Below are positions 1 through 7,244 of a stretch of 64,000 bases of DNA, in pieces. Made by a program: the position numbers and the translations under genes. The DNA comes from Streptomyces parvus. GTDB lineage: Bacteria; Actinomycetota; Actinomycetes; Streptomycetales; Streptomycetaceae. Where the stretch lies: positions 124,001 to 188,000 of the forward strand of contig NZ_BMRY01000005.1 in the NCBI RefSeq assembly GCF_014648875.1. Direction: 5' to 3'. The notes below the pieces were generated by a model. The model did no database searches. It was given only the letters and a program-made list of their open reading frames with translations, and was not told the origin of the DNA. Position 1 is the stretch's first letter. Every line of letters begins with the position of its first letter.

Positions 1-3
1 GAC

Positions 4-3000
4 CTACGACCCCAGGATCGTCGTCAGGAACTCGCCCGTCCACGCCAGCAGTTCGCGGCCGATGACCGGCTTGCCGCCGATCTTGCCCGTCGTCGGGCGC
101 GGGACCAGGATCTGGTGGGCCGCCGGCTTGATGACCGTCTTGGGGTGCAGGCGCTTCAGGCGGAGTTCCTGGGACTCGCGCAGCTCCACCGGGGCGAAGC
201 GGATGTTGGAGCCCTGGAGGACGATCTCGCCCACTCCGCAGGCGCGGGCCAGCATGCGCAGGCCCGCCACCAGGAGGAGGTTCTCGACCGGTTCGGGCAG
301 GGGGCCGTAGCGGTCCGTCAGCTCCTCGCGGACCGCTCGGATGTCGTCCTCCGAGGAGGCCGACGCGATCGCCCGGTACGCCTGGAGGCGCAGGCGCTCG
401 CCGGGGGCGTAGTCGTGCGGGACGTGCGCGTCGACCGGGAGCTCGATCTTGACCTCCAGCGGGGGCTCCTCCTCGACGCCGCCCTCCATCTGGGCCCGGT
501 AGTCGGCGACGGCCTCGCCGACCATGCGGACGTACAGGTCGAAGCCGACGCCCGCGATGTGGCCGGACTGCTCGCCGCCGAGCAGGTTGCCCGCGCCGCG
601 GATCTCCAGGTCCTTCATCGCCACGTACATGCCCGCGCCCATCTCCGTGTGCTGGGCGATCGTCGCCAGGCGCTCGTGGGCCGTCTCCGTCAGGGGCTTC
701 TCGGGCGGGTAGAGGAAGTAGGCGTAGCCACGGTCGCGGCCCCGGCCCACCCGGCCGCGCAGCTGGTGGAGTTGGGAGAGCCCGAAGTTGTCGCCGCGTT
801 CCACGATCAGCGTGTTGGCGTTGGAGATGTCGATGCCGGATTCGACGATCGTCGTGGAGACCAGGACGTCGAACTTCTTCTCCCAGAAGTCCACCACCAC
901 CTGCTCCAGGGCCTGTTCGGACATCTGGCCGTGTGCTGTCGCGATCCGCGCCTCGGGGACGATCTCGCGGAGGCGGGCGGCCGCCCGGTCGATGGACTCG
1001 ACCCGGTTGTGGATGTAGAAGACCTGGCCCTCGCGCAGGAGTTCGCGGCGGATCGCCGCGCCGATCTGCTTCTCCTCGTACGGGCCGACGAAGGTGAGGA
1101 CCGGGTGGCGCTCCTCCGGCGGGGTGGTGATCGTGGACATCTCGCGGATGCCGGTGACCGCCATTTCGAGTGTACGGGGGATGGGGGTCGCGGACATCGT
1201 GAGCACGTCGACGTTGGCGCGGAGCTTCTTCAGCTGCTCCTTGTGCTCGACGCCGAACCGCTGCTCCTCGTCCACGATGACCAGGCCGAGGTCCTTGAAC
1301 TTCGTCTCGGAGGAGAACAGGCGGTGCGTGCCGATGACCAGGTCGACCGAGCCGTCCTTCAGGCCTTCGAGGGTCGCCTTGGACTCCGTCTCCGACTGGA
1401 AGCGGCTCAGCGCCCTCACGTTGACCGGGAATTGGGAGTAGCGCTCGGTGAACGTGCCGTAGTGCTGCTGGACGAGGAGCGTCGTGGGGACCAGGACCGC
1501 CACCTGCTTGCCGTCCTGGACCGCCTTGAACGCCGCCCGGACCGCGATCTCCGTCTTGCCGTAGCCGACGTCGCCGCAGATCAGCCGGTCCATCGGGACC
1601 GTCTTCTCCATGTCCTCCTTGACCTCGGCGATCGTGGACAGCTGGTCGGGCGTCTCCGCGTACGGGAAGGCGTCCTCCAGCTCCCGCTGCCAGGGGGTGT
1701 CCGCACCGAAGGCGTGGCCGGGGGCCGCCATGCGCGCGCTGTACAGCTTGATCAGGTCGGCGGCGATCTCCTTGACCGCCTTCTTCGCCCGCTGCTTCGT
1801 CTTGGTCCAGTCCGCGCCGCCGAGCCGGTGCAGCGTCGGGGCCTCGCCGCCGACGTACTTGGTGACCTGCTCCAGCTGGTCGGTCGGGATGTAGAGGCGG
1901 TCGCCGGGCTGGCCGCGCTTGGCGGGGGCGTACTCGACGAGCAGATACTCGCGGGTCGCGCCCTGGACCGTGCGCTGCACCATCTCCACGTACCGGCCGA
2001 CGCCGTGCTGTTCGTGGACGATGTAGTCGCCGACCTCCAGCGTCAGCGGGTCGATCGTCTTCCTGCGGCGGGCCGGCATCCGGCCCAGGTCCTTGGTGGC
2101 CGTGCGCTGGCCGGTCAGGTCGGTCTCGGTGAGCACCGCCAGCTTCAGCGCCGGGTCGACGAAGCCCTGCTCGATCGCCCCGCAGGAGACGTGGACGAGG
2201 GAGGGGGCGATCTCGGTGAGGTCCGCGTCGAGGCGGGCCGCGATGCCCTCGCCGCCCAGCACCTCGACCGTACGGGAGGCGAGCCCCTGGCCCTCCGTGA
2301 CGTACACCGTGCGCCAGCCGTCGGCCAGCCAGCCCTTGGTGTCGGCGAGCGCCCGGGCGGTGTCGCCCCGGTACGCCTCGGGGGCGTGCATGGAGAGCTG
2401 GAGGGTGTCGTCGTCGTGGTCGGCGGCGTCGGCGGCGAACGGGGAGACCGACCACCACATCATGCCCAGCTCGCGGGCCCGGTCCCGGACGTCCGCGATG
2501 CCCCACAGCGAGGCCGCGCCCACATCGATCGGGGCCTCGCCGCCGCCGGCGCTCGCCGCCCACGACGCCTGGAGGAACTCCTGGCTGGTGGCGACCAGAT
2601 CGGCCGCCCGCGTCCGCACCCGCTCCGGGTCGCAGACGATCGCCATCGCGTCCTTCGGCAGGACGTCGAGCAGCAGCTCCATGTCGTCGACGAGGACCGG
2701 GGCGAGGGACTCCATGCCCTCGACCGCGATGCCCTCCGCGATCTTGCCGAGCAGTTCGCCCAGCTCCGGGTGGGCCTCGGCGAGGATCGCCGCCCGCTCC
2801 CGCACCTGGTCGGTCAGCAGCAGCTCGCGGCAGGGCGGGGCCCACAGCCCGTGCGCGGCGACCTCCAGCGACCGCTGGTCGGCGATCTTGAAGTAGCGGA
2901 TCTCCTCGACCTCGTCGCCCCAGAACTCCACCCGGAGGGGGTGCTCCTCGGTCGGCGGGAAGACGTCCAGGATCCCGCCGCGTACGGCGAACTCGCCGCG

Positions 3001-3537
3001 CTTCTCGACCAGTTCCACCCGGGAGTACGCGGCGGCCGCCAGCGCGTCCACCACCTCCCCCAGGTCCGCGCTCTGCCCGCCCGCCAGGCTCACCGGCTCC
3101 AGATCGCCGAGCCCCTTGACCTGCGGCTGGAGCACGGACCGGATCGGGGCGACGACGACGGAGACCGGGCCGGTCTCCGGGTCGTCCTCGCGGGGGTGCG
3201 CCAGGCGGCGCAGCACGGCGAGGCGGCGGCCCACGGTGTCCGAGCGGGGCGAGAGCCGTTCGTGCGGCAGGGTCTCCCAGGACGGGTACTCCGCGACTGT
3301 GTCCGGCGGCAGCAGCGTCCGCAGGGCCGCGGCCAGGTCCTCGGCCTCGCGGCCCGTGGCGGTGACGGCCAGCACGGTCCGGCCGGTCTGCCGGGCCAGC
3401 GCGGCCACGGCGAACGGGCGCGCGCCGGGCGGGCCGACCATGTCGACATGGGCCCGGTGCCCGTCCCCGGCGGCCTTCACCGCCTCGGCGAGCGCCGGGT
3501 CCGTAACGACGACATCCAGCAGACCGTGCAGGCTCAT
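4..3537 (-). CDS. mfd: Transcription-repair coupling factor Mfd
   Basis: Mfd removes RNA polymerase stalled at DNA lesions and recruits UvrA. The protein is about 1177 aa, normal for the family. From N- to C-terminus it shows the UvrB-like homology region, a CarD-like polymerase-interaction segment (YIVHEQHGVGRY), the superfamily-2 motor with Walker A (GDVGYGKTE) and the DEEQ box (VIVDEEQRFG), the motif region GRVGRGRDRGYAYF, and a C-terminal TRCF domain. I chose the ATG at 3537 because the family N-terminus (MSLHGLLDVV) begins there; an upstream in-frame ATG at 3606 adds 23 non-conserved residues. The stop lies at the extreme left of the window, so the gene is complete. It is a core gene and forms the left boundary of the peptide cluster. 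Confidence 0.97.
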   Translation of the reverse strand: MSLHGLLDVVVTDPALAEAVKAAGDGHRAHVDMVGPPGARPFAVAALARQTGRTVLAVTATGREAEDLAAALRTLLPPDTVAEYPSWETLPHERLSPRSDTVGRRLAVLRRLAHPREDDPETGPVSVVVAPIRSVLQPQVKGLGDLEPVSLAGGQSADLGEVVDALAAAAYSRVELVEKRGEFAVRGGILDVFPPTEEHPLRVEFWGDEVEEIRYFKIADQRSLEVAAHGLWAPPCRELLLTDQVRERAAILAEAHPELGELLGKIAEGIAVEGMESLAPVLVDDMELLLDVLPKDAMAIVCDPERVRTRAADLVATSQEFLQASWAASAGGGEAPIDVGAASLWGIADVRDRARELGMMWWSVSPFAADAADHDDDTLQLSMHAPEAYRGDTARALADTKGWLADGWRTVYVTEGQGLASRTVEVLGGEGIAARLDADLTEIAPSLVHVSCGAIEQGFVDPALKLAVLTETDLTGQRTATKDLGRMPARRRKTIDPLTLEVGDYIVHEQHGVGRYVEMVQRTVQGATREYLLVEYAPAKRGQPGDRLYIPTDQLEQVTKYVGGEAPTLHRLGGADWTKTKQRAKKAVKEIAADLIKLYSARMAAPGHAFGADTPWQRELEDAFPYAETPDQLSTIAEVKEDMEKTVPMDRLICGDVGYGKTEIAVRAAFKAVQDGKQVAVLVPTTLLVQQHYGTFTERYSQFPVNVRALSRFQSETESKATLEGLKDGSVDLVIGTHRLFSSETKFKDLGLVIVDEEQRFGVEHKEQLKKLRANVDVLTMSATPIPRTLEMAVTGIREMSTITTPPEERHPVLTFVGPYEEKQIGAAIRRELLREGQVFYIHNRVESIDRAAARLREIVPEARIATAHGQMSEQALEQVVVDFWEKKFDVLVSTTIVESGIDISNANTLIVERGDNFGLSQLHQLRGRVGRGRDRGYAYFLYPPEKPLTETAHERLATIAQHTEMGAGMYVAMKDLEIRGAGNLLGGEQSGHIAGVGFDLYVRMVGEAVADYRAQMEGGVEEEPPLEVKIELPVDAHVPHDYAPGERLRLQAYRAIASASSEDDIRAVREELTDRYGPLPEPVENLLLVAGLRMLARACGVGEIVLQGSNIRFAPVELRESQELRLKRLHPKTVIKPAAHQILVPRPTTGKIGGKPVIGRELLAWTGEFLTTILGS

Positions 3538-3980
3538 GAAGTTTCCGTCCGGGATCAGATCAGCGGTGGCTCGGACGTTGCCGGCAGCCGGCTGCTGGCC
3601 GGGCAACGCGAAGGGCCCGACACGTGGGACGCGCCGGGGGGTTCCAGGTTACGACCCGGGGGTGACAGCCGCGCCCGCAACCGGCCGGGAGGCCCCGGCC
3701 GCCCGTCGTGCCGGGCCCGCCGCTCGTCGACGGTCGCACACCGTTCATCTCCGTCTCGCACACAGTTGTGCCAGGGATCCTCACAGGAGTGATCCCAGCG
3801 TCTAGTCTTTGCCCGAACCTTGCACAACGGGACGTGCGGAGTGGCGCGAGAGCGTCATTCACGCGGTCGACATAGAGGCACGTACCGGGCACGGGCGAGA
3901 GCGAGCAGTGGCCGGGGCGGGCGGCGCGGGGCGATCCCCCTCGGTGCGACAGCCCCACGGCATCGGCATCGGGGGCGTAC
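3538..3980. promoter_or_regulatory. Divergent promoter region between mfd and the LuxR-type regulator
   Basis: These 443 bases lie between two divergently transcribed genes and hold no convincing gene. The part near mfd is GC-rich. A lower-GC stretch around 3760-3830 contains an interrupted palindrome (GGGATC ... GATCCC, about 3774-3796) and a possible -10-like TAGTCT near 3802, which could serve the rightward regulator. No experimental promoter can be named from sequence alone. Confidence 0.4.
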
Positions 3981-4988
3981 GTGGGCGAGAACGAGATGTC
4001 TGTCTTCGGGGTCCCGGAGGCCGAGGAGGAGATCTACCGGCACTTCCTGCGCAACCCCGGGACCCGCGCCGACGATCTCCACCCCCTGCTGCGCTCCCGG
4101 TACGGCCAGCCCAGGACCCGGATCGCCCGGCTCCAGGAGATGGGGCTGCTGCACGCCGAGGACGCGGAGCGGCGGATCTTCCCCGCGGACCCCGAGACGG
4201 CGCTCGCCCGGCTGGTCGACGTACGGCTCGCGGCGCTCCACCAGGAGCTGCGTCGCGTCACCCGGTCGCGGCACGTCATTGAGGGTCTACGCGCGGAGCA
4301 GGGGGCTCGTACACCCCATCCGCAGGGCATCGAGCAGCTGGAGGGGCTGGCCCAGATCCGTAACCGGATCGACGACCTCGCGTTCTTCGCCCGGGACGAG
4401 ATCATGTCCGTGGAACCGTACACACGGCTGTCGCCGGAGAACATCGCCCGGTCCCGCCCGCTGGACCTGCGCTGTCTGCGGCGCGGGGTGCGGATCCGCA
4501 ACGTCGTCTCCAGCGCGGCGCTCCAGGACCCGCCGACCGCCGCCTATCTGCGCGAACTGGCCAAGCACGGGGCGGCGATCCGGGTGACGTCGGACACCAC
4601 GGAGCGGCTGCTCGTCTACGACCGCCGGGCGGCGCTCGTCCCGCTGGATCCGCGCGACACCTCGCGGGGCGCGCTCCTGGCCCATCGCAGCGGCCTGGTC
4701 TCCAACATCATCTCCCTGTTCGAACGGATCTGGGAGCAGGCCGACGATCTGTCCCTGGCCGTCGGTGGCGCGGAGAGCGGCGAGGGCGCGGCCGCCGCCC
4801 GCCCTTCCGGCATCGAGCGCCGGGTGCTCGTGTCGATGTGCACGGTGGGCAAGGACGAGGCGGGGGCGCGGGAGCTGGGGGTGTCGGTGCGGACCTACCG
4901 GCGGCATGTCGCCGATCTGATGCAGACGCTCGGCGCGGCGAGCCGGGCGCAGGCCGCGCTGCTGGCCCGCGAACGCGGCTGGATCTGA
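3981..4988 (+). CDS. LuxR-family transcriptional regulator with N-terminal TrmB-like helix-turn-helix
   Basis: This is a 335-aa DNA-binding regulator at the edge of the peptide cluster. The N-terminal part (about residues 10-75: EEEIYRHFLRNPGTRADDL ... LLHAED) looks like a TrmB/winged-helix domain. The middle (about 150-230) resembles the degenerate phospholipase-D-like region seen in many actinomycete LuxR regulators. The C-terminus (about 275-335) is a LuxR-type HTH with GVSVRTYRRHVADLMQTLGA as recognition region. No receiver domain is present, so it is not a classical response regulator. The start is GTG 3981, with an alternative ATG at 3996. It faces the modification operon, and regulators of this architecture are common in RiPP clusters; a role as cluster activator is inferred. 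Confidence 0.8.
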   Translation: MGENEMSVFGVPEAEEEIYRHFLRNPGTRADDLHPLLRSRYGQPRTRIARLQEMGLLHAEDAERRIFPADPETALARLVDVRLAALHQELRRVTRSRHVIEGLRAEQGARTPHPQGIEQLEGLAQIRNRIDDLAFFARDEIMSVEPYTRLSPENIARSRPLDLRCLRRGVRIRNVVSSAALQDPPTAAYLRELAKHGAAIRVTSDTTERLLVYDRRAALVPLDPRDTSRGALLAHRSGLVSNIISLFERIWEQADDLSLAVGGAESGEGAAAARPSGIERRVLVSMCTVGKDEAGARELGVSVRTYRRHVADLMQTLGAASRAQAALLARERGWI

Positions 4989-5030
4989 CCGCCGGCGGTC
5001 TCCGGGACGCCGGGGCCGCGGGACCGCAGG

Positions 5031-5138
5031 GCCCCGTGGCCCCGTGGCCCCGTGGCCCCGTAACCCCATCGCCCCGTCGCCCCGTCGCCCCGTCGCCCGT
5101 CGCCCCGTCGCCCCGTCGCCCCGTCGCCCCGTCGCCCC
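5031..5138. repeat. Short tandem repeat, unit about 8 bp (GCCCCGTG/C), about 13 copies
   Basis: The stretch is an almost perfect tandem array of an 8-bp unit: first GCCCCGTG copies, then one GCCCCGTA/ACCCCATC variant, then GCCCCGTC copies with one shortened unit. It fills the gap between two convergent genes and stops three bases before the stop codon of the leftward 97-aa gene. Arrays like this expand and contract by slippage and could act as a transcription or RNA-processing boundary; no function is shown. Confidence 0.9.
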
Positions 5139-5140
5139 GG

Positions 5141-5434
5141 TCAGGATCCGCCGGGCACGCCCTTCGGCTGCGGCTCCTCCGCCCAGCCGCGCAGGGCCGT
5201 GTCGGCCAGGACGCAGGACACCGCCCGCCGCACCGCCGACGCGTCCGTCGTCCCGGCCAGCTCGACCCGCAGCACCACCCGGTCCTGCCCCACCTCGGGG
5301 TGGCAGGTCCAGTGCCCCGGGAGCAGTCCGAGCAGCCGTACGACGGTGGTCCAGCCGGTCGGGGCCGCGCGGTCGCGGCGTACGACGACGACATCGACCA
5401 CGGCCCTGGCCCGGGAGGTCCGGCGAGCCGTCAT
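5141..5434 (-). CDS. Hypothetical protein, 97 aa, last gene of the M20 transcription unit
   Basis: The start codon ATG (5434) overlaps the stop of the upstream amidohydrolase by 4 bp (ATGA), so the two are almost certainly translationally coupled. The protein starts MTARRTSRARAVVDVVVV and has a conserved-looking centre (LLPGHWTCHPEVGQDRVVLRV) with two Cys and one His, then a helix-rich end. It has no signal peptide or membrane segment. I do not recognise the family. Coupling to the peptidase suggests a partner, inhibitor or specificity subunit for it. It is inside the peptide cluster by position only, so involvement in the pathway is inference. Confidence 0.65.
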   Translation of the reverse strand: MTARRTSRARAVVDVVVVRRDRAAPTGWTTVVRLLGLLPGHWTCHPEVGQDRVVLRVELAGTTDASAVRRAVSCVLADTALRGWAEEPQPKGVPGGS

Positions 5435-6807
5435 GACGCCGTCTCCCGGCTCCCGGCGGGCCCCGGGCCGAGGACCTGCCGGGCCGCCGCCGCCAGGGCC
5501 GTGATGCCGACAGGCAGGGCGGCCCGGACGTCGGGGGCGAAGCCGGGCGCGTGGTTGGGCGGTACGGCCTCGCCTCCGGCGCGGGCCGTCCGCCAGGGCC
5601 CGGCTCCGGTGGTCCCGAGCATCCAGTAGGCGACCGGGACCCCGCCGACCGCGAAGTGCGGGAAGTCCTCGGTGGCCGTCGACCCGGCGAGGTCCAGCAC
5701 CCGGCCGGGGCCGAGGAGCGCCTCGTGGGCCCGGCGAACCCGGGCCGTGAGCACCGGGTCGGGGCGCAGGGCGGGCGAGCGGGCGACGACGGTGAACGCG
5801 GGGGCGCGCGGGGCGTCGAAGGCGGCGGCCTCGGCCCGGACGGCCCGTTCGGCGGCGGCCGCCAGCCGGTCGAGCGCCGAGTCCGTGAACGCCCTGATGG
5901 TCAGGGAGAGTTCGGCGCGGTCCGGGGTGATGTTGCCGCGCTCGCCCGCCCGCACCGAGCCGACGGTGAGCACGGCCTGTTCGGCGGGCGCGGTCTCCTC
6001 GGCCACCACGGTGCGCAGGCGCAGCACGGTGGCGGCGGCGATCAGGACCGGGTCGATGTTCAGGTGCGGGGTGGCCGCGTGGCCGCCCCGGCCGTGCAGG
6101 ACCGCCTCGGCGGCAACGCTCCCCGCCATCAGGGGCTCCCCGCCGCCCGGCGCGTGGGCGAGGGTCCCGGCGGGGAGCGGGGCGGCGTGCTGGGCCAGGA
6201 CCGCGTCGGGAACGCAGAACCGCTCGTACAGCCTGCCGTCCTCCAGCAGGGACCGGGCCCCGCTCAGCGTCTCCTCCTCGGGCTGGCCGACGACGAGGAC
6301 CGTGCCGCGCCAGGCGTCCCGGGTGGCGGCGAGGAGTTCCACCGCGCCGGTGACCGCCGCGATGTGCAGGTCGTGGCCGCAGGCGTGCATGGCTCCGGGC
6401 ACGGTGCTGGCGTACGGGAGTCCGGTGGCCTCGGTGACGGGCAGCGCGTCGAGCTCGGTGCGCAGCAGCACGGTGGGCCCGGGGCCGTTGCGCAGGACCC
6501 CGACGAGCCCGTGGCCACCGCCCACGGAACGGGTGACCGTACAGCCGTGTTCCGCGAGCCGGGCGGCGAGGCGGCCGGCGGTGCGGTGTTCGTGGCCGGA
6601 GAGTTCGGGGTGGGCGTGGAGGTCGAGGTAGAGCTCGACGGCGGAGCGGAGCAGAGGGCGCGGCAGGGGCACGCCTCCCGGCGGCCGGCCCCCCGGAGCT
6701 CTCCCGTCCCTCCGCACCGCTCCTCTCGCCGCTTCCGCCCCCCTTGCGTGCCCGTCGTCGTCCGCGTTCTTCGTGGCTCTCTCCGCTGTGACCACCGCGC
6801 ACCTCAT
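5431..6807 (-). CDS. M20-family metallopeptidase / amidohydrolase
   Basis: This is a predicted zinc-dependent hydrolase of the M20D (aminoacylase, amidohydrolase, carboxypeptidase) type, 458 aa. Seen directly: the metal ligand motif HACGHDLH (residues 141-148), the catalytic Glu pair in GQPEEET (about 175-180), and the dimerisation-domain signature GGHAATPHLNIDP. The first 50 residues are Arg/Gly-rich and unlike the family, so the true start may lie later; ATG 6807 and GTG 6795 (preceded by AGGTG) are both possible. It is transcribed away from the precursor gene out of the shared intergenic region. In a RiPP cluster such an enzyme could trim the leader or the peptide terminus, or act in self-resistance by cleaving an amide; neither is proven. 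Confidence 0.85.
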   Translation of the reverse strand: MRCAVVTAERATKNADDDGHARGAEAARGAVRRDGRAPGGRPPGGVPLPRPLLRSAVELYLDLHAHPELSGHEHRTAGRLAARLAEHGCTVTRSVGGGHGLVGVLRNGPGPTVLLRTELDALPVTEATGLPYASTVPGAMHACGHDLHIAAVTGAVELLAATRDAWRGTVLVVGQPEEETLSGARSLLEDGRLYERFCVPDAVLAQHAAPLPAGTLAHAPGGGEPLMAGSVAAEAVLHGRGGHAATPHLNIDPVLIAAATVLRLRTVVAEETAPAEQAVLTVGSVRAGERGNITPDRAELSLTIRAFTDSALDRLAAAAERAVRAEAAAFDAPRAPAFTVVARSPALRPDPVLTARVRRAHEALLGPGRVLDLAGSTATEDFPHFAVGGVPVAYWMLGTTGAGPWRTARAGGEAVPPNHAPGFAPDVRAALPVGITALAAAARQVLGPGPAGSRETAS

Positions 6808-6869
6808 CTCTGCTCAACGAGCCTGCTCCGTACGGCTGTCACGTACCGCCCCGTCGCCCTGCCACCGGG

Positions 6870-6925
6870 TGTCAGCGATGTGACAGCGAAACCGCGGCCG
6901 ATCTGACAGCGGCCACCCCTGCAAT
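6870..6925 (+). promoter_or_regulatory. Candidate SARP operator and promoter of the precursor gene
   Basis: Three near-identical 8-mers lie in direct orientation: TGTCAGCG at 6870, TGACAGCG at 6881 and TGACAGCG at 6904. The spacings are 11 and 23 bp, close to one and two helical turns. Eight bases after the last copy is TGCAAT (6920-6925), which fits the place of a -10 box. SARP activators bind heptamer direct repeats spaced by about 11 or 22 bp with the last repeat 8 bp from the -10. The cluster encodes such a SARP. The assignment is inferred from geometry. Confidence 0.55.
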
Positions 6926-6990
6926 GGGTCCAGCACCGGGCACCGCGCCGGAACGGCCGGCCGGGCCCCCACGAGACCAGGGAGATCACC

Positions 6991-7167
6991 ATGGCCCCGA
7001 AGACCGAACTCGCCACCCTCGCCGACGAGATCCTGGAGCTGGAGTCGGAGACCTTCGAGATCTCGGACTACTCCGACGCCTCCGAGGTCGTCCTCGCCGG
7101 TTCCACGTCGTGCTCCTCGACGTCGACCTGCTCCAGCACCACCAGCACCACCTCCTGCTGCGCCTGA
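6991..7167 (+). CDS. Thiazole/oxazole-type RiPP precursor peptide, 58 aa
   Basis: The small gene was read directly from the sequence. The ATG at 6991 follows an AGGGAGA ribosome site. The leader (about residues 1-37) starts MAPKTELATLADEILELE and contains FEISDYSDASEVVLAG, acidic and hydrophobic as in thiopeptide and TOMM leaders. The C-terminal 19 residues are SCSSTSTCSSTTSTTSCCA, made only of Ser, Thr and Cys apart from the final Ala, so they are ideal for cyclodehydration to azoles and dehydration to Dha/Dhb. The sequence resembles peptides annotated as thiazolylpeptide-type bacteriocin precursors. Cleavage is expected near LAG/STS, but the exact site cannot be read. It faces the modification genes and ends at a strong hairpin. 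Confidence 0.93.
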   Translation: MAPKTELATLADEILELESETFEISDYSDASEVVLAGSTSCSSTSTCSSTTSTTSCCA

Positions 7168-7195
7168 CACCGCTGCTCGGCCCGCTCGTGCGCCC

Positions 7196-7220
7196 GCCCC
7201 CTCCGTCGGTCGGAGGGGGC
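7196..7220. terminator. Bidirectional hairpin terminator between precursor and YcaO gene
   Basis: A perfect 10-bp stem, GCCCCCTCCG (7196-7205) with CGGAGGGGGC (7211-7220), surrounds a TCGGT loop. It lies between the convergent ends of the precursor gene (7167) and the leftward biosynthetic operon (7245), so it can stop transcription from both sides. There is no T-run, as is usual in Streptomyces. Confidence 0.8.
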
Positions 7221-7244
7221 TGTCGTACGTGGTACGCTGGCCGG

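Noticed and set aside
115..3792. Long rightward open frame of about 1225 codons opposite mfd
   Set aside because: It is the antisense of a fully conserved mfd gene. The translation is Arg/Gly/Asp-rich without any domain, as expected for GC-rich antisense frames.
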